Shown in pieces: positions 58,512 through 64,000 of a stretch of DNA of 64,000 bases (position 1 is its first letter; the number at the start of each line of letters is the position of its first letter). A program made the translations under genes and the position numbers. The notes beneath the pieces were generated by a model that worked only from the letters and a program-made list of their open reading frames with translations, was not told the DNA's origin and did no database searches. The stretch covers positions 186,001-250,000 of the forward strand of contig JANUWF010001491.1 in assembly GCA_026120185.1 (NCBI GenBank), read 5' to 3'. The stretch comes from Voacanga thouarsii. Taxonomy: Eukaryota; Streptophyta; Magnoliopsida; Gentianales; Apocynaceae.

Positions 58512-58740
58512 TTATAATAAAAAAATAAGCTCAATATCTCCCACTGCTTCAGCCCATATTCTTGCTCCATTCCCTACTTGAAGTCTATGCTCACCCTTAC
58601 TGAGTTTATTTGTCCTTTTGAACCCCTGCAAGGAGTTGCAGACATGGTCAGTGACTCTAGAATCAACTATCCAAGAAGATGTTGATCCAACCATCAAAAT
58701 AGATTCTATGTATAAAGCAATACTTGAAGTAGACTTGGCT
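58512..58740 (-). pseudogene. Element H protease
   Basis: Copia aspartic protease start, SSWIVDSRVTDHVCNSLQGF. The active-site DSG has become DSR (and Ala to Val after it), which would abolish activity. LQVGNGARIWAEAVGDI follows as in relatives. The frame ends soon after. Confidence 0.8.
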
Positions 58741-59565
58741 AAGAAGTCCAGACAATCTTTTTTCCAATGTCCCTTTCTTGCCACACTTGAAACATTTACC
58801 TTTGGACTGCCCGTTGGGCTTAGCATGACCGGATGCTTTGGGCTGGGCACTAGCGTTGTTCTGGACCTTCTTCTTCTTGAATTTCTTAGGCTTTGTCTTA
58901 ATTCTAGAAGAAGCAAAATGAGAGATCAAAACCTTTGACATAGGCTTCATGATCTTCTCTGCCACTTAGAGCTCTTTTATAAGCTCCGTGAGATTCATAT
59001 CCAATTTGTTCATTGTGTAGTCTAACTTGAATTGTGAATATGAATCAGATAAAGTTTCAAGAATCATGTTAATTTGGCTCTTAGGATCTATTGTTGCACC
59101 TAAGATCTCTTCCTCTTCAAAGTAGGCAATCATCTTGAGCAAATGCTCTCGAACCGATGCTCCATCAGCCATCCTAGTGTTCATGATTGCCCTAAGAGCT
59201 TCCTACCTTGTGGGCTAACTCTCGTAAGCAAACATGGTATGCAATGATAAAACAATATCGTACACAGTAGCCATGTGCTCATGCTTAGATTGGAGCACAC
59301 TAGACATTGATGCCAACATATAGCACTTAGCTATCTCGTCAGCTTTCTTCCATGCCTTTTCGACCTCTCGCTCTTGATCAGTGGAATCTTCCCCATTCAT
59401 ATGACAGGGATCCATAAGAACATACTTGTACTCCTCGGCAGTGAGTACTATGTTTAGGTTCCTCTTGCAGTCCATATAATTTGGGCATGTTAACTTATTC
59501 TCCTTGAAAATAATTGACAATGGACTAAAACCAAACATTTCTGAAATATTACAAAAAACATTCAT
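58663..59565 (-). pseudogene. Element H gag
   Basis: UBN2/copia-type gag in three blocks. 59565-59215 holds IFKENKLTCPNYMDCKRNL and AKCYMLASMSSVLQ; 59184-58966 holds MNTRMADGASVREHLLKMI and ILETLSDSYSQFKLDYTMN; 58965-58700 holds a basic stretch and the nucleocapsid. The zinc knuckle CFKCGKKG-HWKKDC is split between two frames by an indel at about 58780. Start at 59565 is the first Met ahead of conserved text. Confidence 0.85.
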
Positions 59566-61203
59566 TTAGTTTGTAAAAATGCATATTTCTTTATATTATT
59601 TCTTTGATAATAGATAACTCTTAAAACCATTATCAATAATATAAATAGTTTGGTTCTTAGAAAAACTAACAGAGTTTCGTAGGAAGATTAATAGCATTCT
59701 AAGTTAAGTATACAACCATCATGAATCAAAACTTCCTTAATAGCTAATGATCTAGAAATAGTTTCACTGATAGGATGGCCACTAATTCATACCACCTATG
59801 GGCAATCCAGTGCTAAAAACCTCCAATATAGGTTGGTTAATCCTAGCACATACCCTAGGCTTTTAATTTTACTCTTCTATTAATTCTAGATACTTGTGAA
59901 AATCCATCCTATAGGGGGTCATGCTCAAAATGACACGTGAAAATCTACCATCTCTAATGAGATTTGTGATGGAAGCCATAGGGTCCTTGGAACCCCTCTC
60001 CTACTTAATCTTTTATTGAAAATAGAATTTTAGGACCAAAAACATTTTCTACAATCTTCTGGCTTCATTAACTTTAGTAAAAAACTAAAATTCAATATTA
60101 TTCTCTATGTCAAAGATTAAATCCTTTGAGAGAATAAACTATGAATTTATTTTACTCTTCTAAGTTAACGGCCAAGTAAAACTTTATTAAATAACCTCAA
60201 GTTTAGCATTATTCTCTATTGTAAGGAATGAACCTTTTAAGCGAATAAACTATGAACTATTTTATTTTAAAGTTTCTTAGATTGAAACATTTTATCAACA
60301 ACCGTTCTTTCTAGTGAGACTTTGGTCTCACAAGAACTTACGCATTTGATCACAAAAATGAAATAAGCATGATAACAACAGTAAACTTTTTCATACTCGA
60401 ACTATTCATTTATTTCTAAATGACCAAATAATGGATTAAACATTATGAATTTAAAATTTAATGATCTTGTTTAATTCTAAAGTGGTTCCACCTTTACTAT
60501 TCATTTTCATGTAAATTATTCATCCATAGATAAATAAAACTATTGCCAAAAATTAACCTTATACAATGGTGATGAAACATGATTACATCAAGAAAAAATT
60601 GAGGTACAGATCTTCAACAATGCTCTCCCTCTTCTTGGACAAAATTATGTACATCTGCCTTCCAAGTCTACCCTTATCTTGGACAAAAATAAAAAAAATA
60701 AAAAAAAATTGGCAGTATGGACCTTGTGCCGGGTCCATTAGACCCACCTGGCTCTGGGTCCATTCTTTTTCTCCTTTGGCTGAGTAGAATGGACCTGGCG
60801 CCAGGTCCATTGGGTACCCGGCACTGGTCTGTTCTGGAATTCACTTATTTCTGAAAAAATCCTACTTTTCAGCCATTTTTCCACCCCTCCACCATTCCAT
60901 CAACCATGTTCTTTAGTCCTCAATATTTACAGGTTAAGAGAAATGCAAAATTAGGCATAAAACCATGCCTTTACAAGTACCTATGTCTCTAAACATGAGG
61001 CGTACATCACATCTACTCACAAAAAGAAAAATAATGGGAAAACCATTAGAATACAAGATCCTATACCTCTAACCGCGAGACGTACATGAGATCTAGAAAC
61101 CAATGTATGAGAGATCACATGAAATCACAAAAGATTCATTTTTTATAGTAAAGAAACCACCTTTTTCCAAGTTTTAACCCTAGTACATGCTTGTAGATGA
61201 AAT
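59566..61203 (-). other. Element H leader
   Basis: About 1.6 kb between primer site and gag, as long leaders are in Angela/BARE elements. No ORF of note. It holds a third copy of the GGCGCC module (60718-60832) with a perfect 24-bp palindrome at 60788-60811 centred on GGACCTGGCGCCAGGTCC. Confidence 0.75.
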
Positions 61204-61220
61204 CTATGTCTCTGATACCA
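61204..61220 (-). other. Primer binding site of element H
   Basis: Minus-strand TGGTATCAGAGACATAG, a tRNA-Met primer site, two bases from the LTR at 61223. Confidence 0.9.
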
Positions 61221-61222
61221 AT

Positions 61223-63094
61223 AGAAGGATAAAAAATAGAAAACATCAAAGAAAATGCAGTGAAAATTTTCATTTTTCCGATCCACATCTAGGAGAGAGT
61301 ACTTACTTGTCTTATTTGGTTGCGGATTAACCAACAAGGTGTCAGGTTGCACTGTATCTTGTGATAGAAAGAGAGAGAAAGGGCCTCGGTGGTTCGACCA
61401 GTATTCTTGCCAATCTTCTACTCCTATGCATCAAACTTCTCTAAACTTCTTCTCTTAGTCTTCCGGAGTATAGCTTTACCTTGATTTTAGGTTAGCTTGG
61501 TGAAAGCTCCTTTGGACAACCAAGATCCACTCCTATAGAGAGAAAGGAGAGAAGGAAGAGGGAAAACAAGAGGAAGGGTTGGTACACACACAAGAGGGAG
61601 AGAACTAAGGTTGGGAAACATTTCCATCTCTTCCGTATATATTTTGGTTACCCTAGGGCTTAATGAATCCCTAGTGGGCCAAAACACACTAAGCCCTAAT
61701 GGGCTTAATGTTGGGCTCATAAACCAATCCTCTTTATTCTCTTTTCTGGACTTTATCAAATACCCAAAATAATTTTCAATTGGACTCTTAATATATGTCA
61801 ACATATATTAGCAATGAAATAATTTATTCCAGCCCAATTTTCTAAATTCATTAATTATCTTTTCTGAGTTTTATGAAAAATTCAAGACTAATTAATTAAT
61901 TCTAATTAAACTCTTAGAATAAATTTTATCTCTCTTCTAGATAATTATCCGTGAAGCCCAAATTGTGTCTAGACAACGCCAAGGTAACTTGAGCTATTCT
62001 GGGGACCAAGAGACATATTATTCATTGCTACTAAAATGATCAATATGCCCTTACTATCAAATAGCTGTATTTTACCATTTTAAATATTCTTATTTATCAC
62101 CACATGAAAATATTGACCCTAAAAATAATATTGCTAAAATAATGTCTCCAACCAACAGGTGAAATAATGAAAATACTCCTCTATGTAACACCTATCAATG
62201 AGATAAGATAAATGAACTAACACCCATCTCAAAAACATCTACCATCCTTAGATTTCTAGTCCGATAATCTATGACTCACTCGAATGTACTTGTTTATTAA
62301 TAGAAGCTACCCAAAAGTACATATTCTAGAGTCATATTCCCAGGGCCTTGGATTATTAGATTATTCTTTACAATCACAAAGGGGTGATTAATCTTCACAA
62401 AGTAAAACGTAGAAACTCTGTTGCATGAGTCTATCTTATCTAACTAGAGCAATATACCCAACGTACAAGGTTATTGATCTCACAAAAGAGATTTCACCCA
62501 ACATACATCAATGTATAAGACCTTAGCTTCGCCAAACCACCAACTCATCCTCAAGTATGAAGGTATCCATCCACGCTGTAGCAGTAATAGTCCGATCTCT
62601 ATAATTATAGTACTTTAAGATAGACCACTACTACAGGTCCAGTTCCACAAATTCATAATACGCTTATACTAATGATGTGAGTGAATTACCCACTGATTCA
62701 AGGTAAACCATTTCTCATTGGAACTCATGGCATAATAGTCTTATCTTGATAAAATACCTAATTCCATCAAATGACTAAGAACTCAATTTTACTTATATGA
62801 AAAGTACCTATGGTCTATACTTTATTGTGAAGAACGACCCAACATATAGACCATTACTTATCACACTTGGACATTAAATGTGCAATAATATAAGTAACAA
62901 ACTAAATTGAATGAATTTAGTGGACTTGGCACGGGTCCATCAGACCTATTTGGCACCAGGTCTGCTCTGTTTTTCAAGAACTCTGACCGAGCAGAGTTGA
63001 CCTAGCACCAGGTCTAGTGGACCCACTTAGCGCCGGGTCTATTTGTAATATATTTATACAAAATACATAGTCTTTAAGGGTATACTTTCCAACA
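61223..63094 (-). repeat. Element H 5' LTR
   Basis: TGTTGGAAAGTATACCC (63094) to CCTTCT (61223; the other copy ends CCTTCA), 1872 bp. Module pair at 62925-63045. Confidence 0.92.
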
Positions 63095-64000
63095 CTATTC
63101 CCCTAGGATATTTAATAGATCTATCCGCAAGTTAAATACTCATCCTAGTGGGCCTGGGCTTACCTAGGCCTACCTTTTTGTTGGTTTTGTATGGTAAAAG
63201 ATTAATGCTAGAACCTAAGTCCACTAATGCATTACAAAATGTAAGGGTGTTAACAGGACAAAAGATAGGAAAACTCCCTGGATCATTTTCTTTACGTGGC
63301 AATGCCTGTTGGTCTTGTAAGATGGCAAAGCATTCTTCATTTAGAACCACAGTGGATAATTCCTCCAACCTCTTTTTGTTTACAAGCATGCTTTTGGGGA
63401 ACTTAGCAGATTTGGGCATGTGTATTAAAGCCTCACTAAGTGGGATGTTTTATGTGCAATTGTTTGAACACTTTTAGAAACTTATCAAATTGTGCATATT
63501 TTCTTATTTTTTATGTTCAAGTGGGGTAAGGTACCGGTGTTTGAAAATCTAGTTTTTTAGCTTATCTTTCAAGTGGTTCATCAAGAGGGGTTGGTGCCGG
63601 TCCATCTTCTTTAGATGGCATCAGTTCTATGCTAGAATTGGGTAGCTCCTTACCACTCCGCAACCTGAATCATGTTGTGTTTCCACCCCCAATGGTGATT
63701 TTATTACCACATCCATTAAAAACTAAATTTTCTTTCGCATGTTTCTAATCATTTCCTCAAATTTTACCAATATGTCATCTATCTCTTGAAAGCATTTGGT
63801 TATATGGGTGGCAAATTTTTCTAATACTCCTTCCAAGGTAGTAGAGTCTAATGGCCGAGGTGTCATTTCTTGAGACATGTTAAGATATTGTCCCATGTGT
63901 CCAATTGGCCATGTTACCTGCATAAAGTCACTTGTTAGTATCATATAGGCATAGTACAATATCAAATCAAGTTAGTTTGCTAAGATTCATGTATACATAC
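63095..64000 (-). pseudogene. E (Athila) gag end and protease N-terminal part
   Basis: Minus-strand. The protease start is at 63419-63132, with DPGSFPIFCPV, the active-site VDLGSSINLLP and a KKVGLGKPRPTRMSI stretch; Athila proteases have DLGASINLMP here. A TAA follows and the frame runs on to the CTATT site of H. Upstream, 63965-63723 is a helical gag C-terminal/linker region (LEKFATHITKCFQEIDDILVK is its core). E continues past the window edge, so its gag core, primer site and 5' LTR are not seen. Confidence 0.82.

Larger units (their letters stand above)
52221..63094 (-). mobile_element. Copia (Angela-like) element H, complete
   Basis: Minus-strand Ty1/copia element with 5' LTR 63094-61223, primer site 61220-61204, gag (from 59565), pol (to about 55891), polypurine tract 55614-55602 and 3' LTR 55601-52221. 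A perfect CTATT duplication flanks it (52216-52220 and 63095-63099). Domain order protease-integrase-RT-RNase H is that of copia elements. The 3' LTR is split by an Athila solo LTR. All genes are broken, so it is inactive. Confidence 0.92.

Overview
The window is nuclear DNA of a flowering plant, most likely a eudicot. It is AT-rich and shows no convincing host gene. Nearly every base can be assigned to LTR retrotransposons of three plant lineages: Tekay-type chromoviruses (Ty3/gypsy, roughly 4.0-4.2 kb LTRs, tRNA-Met primer site, C-terminal chromodomain), Athila-type Ty3/gypsy elements (LTRs of about 1.4-1.5 kb opening TGATAGGGGC, primer site TGGCGCCGTTGCCGGGGAA) and Angela/BARE-like Ty1/copia elements (LTRs of about 1.8-1.9 kb opening TGTTGG). 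This is typical of gene-poor heterochromatin. The species cannot be told from what is seen. All calls come from reading the sequence by eye; no alignment or database search was run.

Left half (1-31276). A minus-strand Athila element (called E1: 5' LTR 28362-31276, gag fragments 25895-28075) is interrupted at 25894 by plus-strand Tekay element A (5' LTR tail 1-1093, gag/protease/RT start 1589-3513, integrase and chromodomain 20971-21720, 3' LTR 21766-25894). A is interrupted at 3513 by Tekay element D (LTR 3514-5096 plus 16697-19318, then leader and gag to about 20970; its pol and 3' LTR are lost). The LTR of D is interrupted by Tekay element B (5097-16691, target duplication CACTA). The 3' LTR of B carries a copia solo LTR (about 10966-12845). 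E1 also holds an Athila solo LTR (28574-30080, duplication ATAAG) and a copia solo LTR (26022-27853).

Right half (31564-64000). A second minus-strand Athila element (E) runs from its 3' LTR (31564-32554) past the right edge. It is broken by Tekay element C (minus, 34869-40390), a copia LTR fragment (33647-34868), a plus-strand Athila derivative F that has gag but no pol (43866-51933, duplication ATTCC), and a minus-strand copia element H (52221-63094, duplication CTATT). The 3' LTR of H carries another Athila solo LTR (52354-53855, duplication GTTGC). Only 31277-31563 is left unassigned.

All coding regions are decayed, mostly by C-to-T/G-to-A stop codons. The points most worth a second look are: an acidic ORF ahead of Tekay gag with tandem motifs resembling SUMO-interacting motifs, in three copies; element B, whose left end is an inverted copy of its own LTR terminus yet has a perfect target duplication; tRNA-like A-box/B-box sequences in Tekay LTRs; and GGCGCC-rich palindromic modules shared by Athila and copia LTRs.
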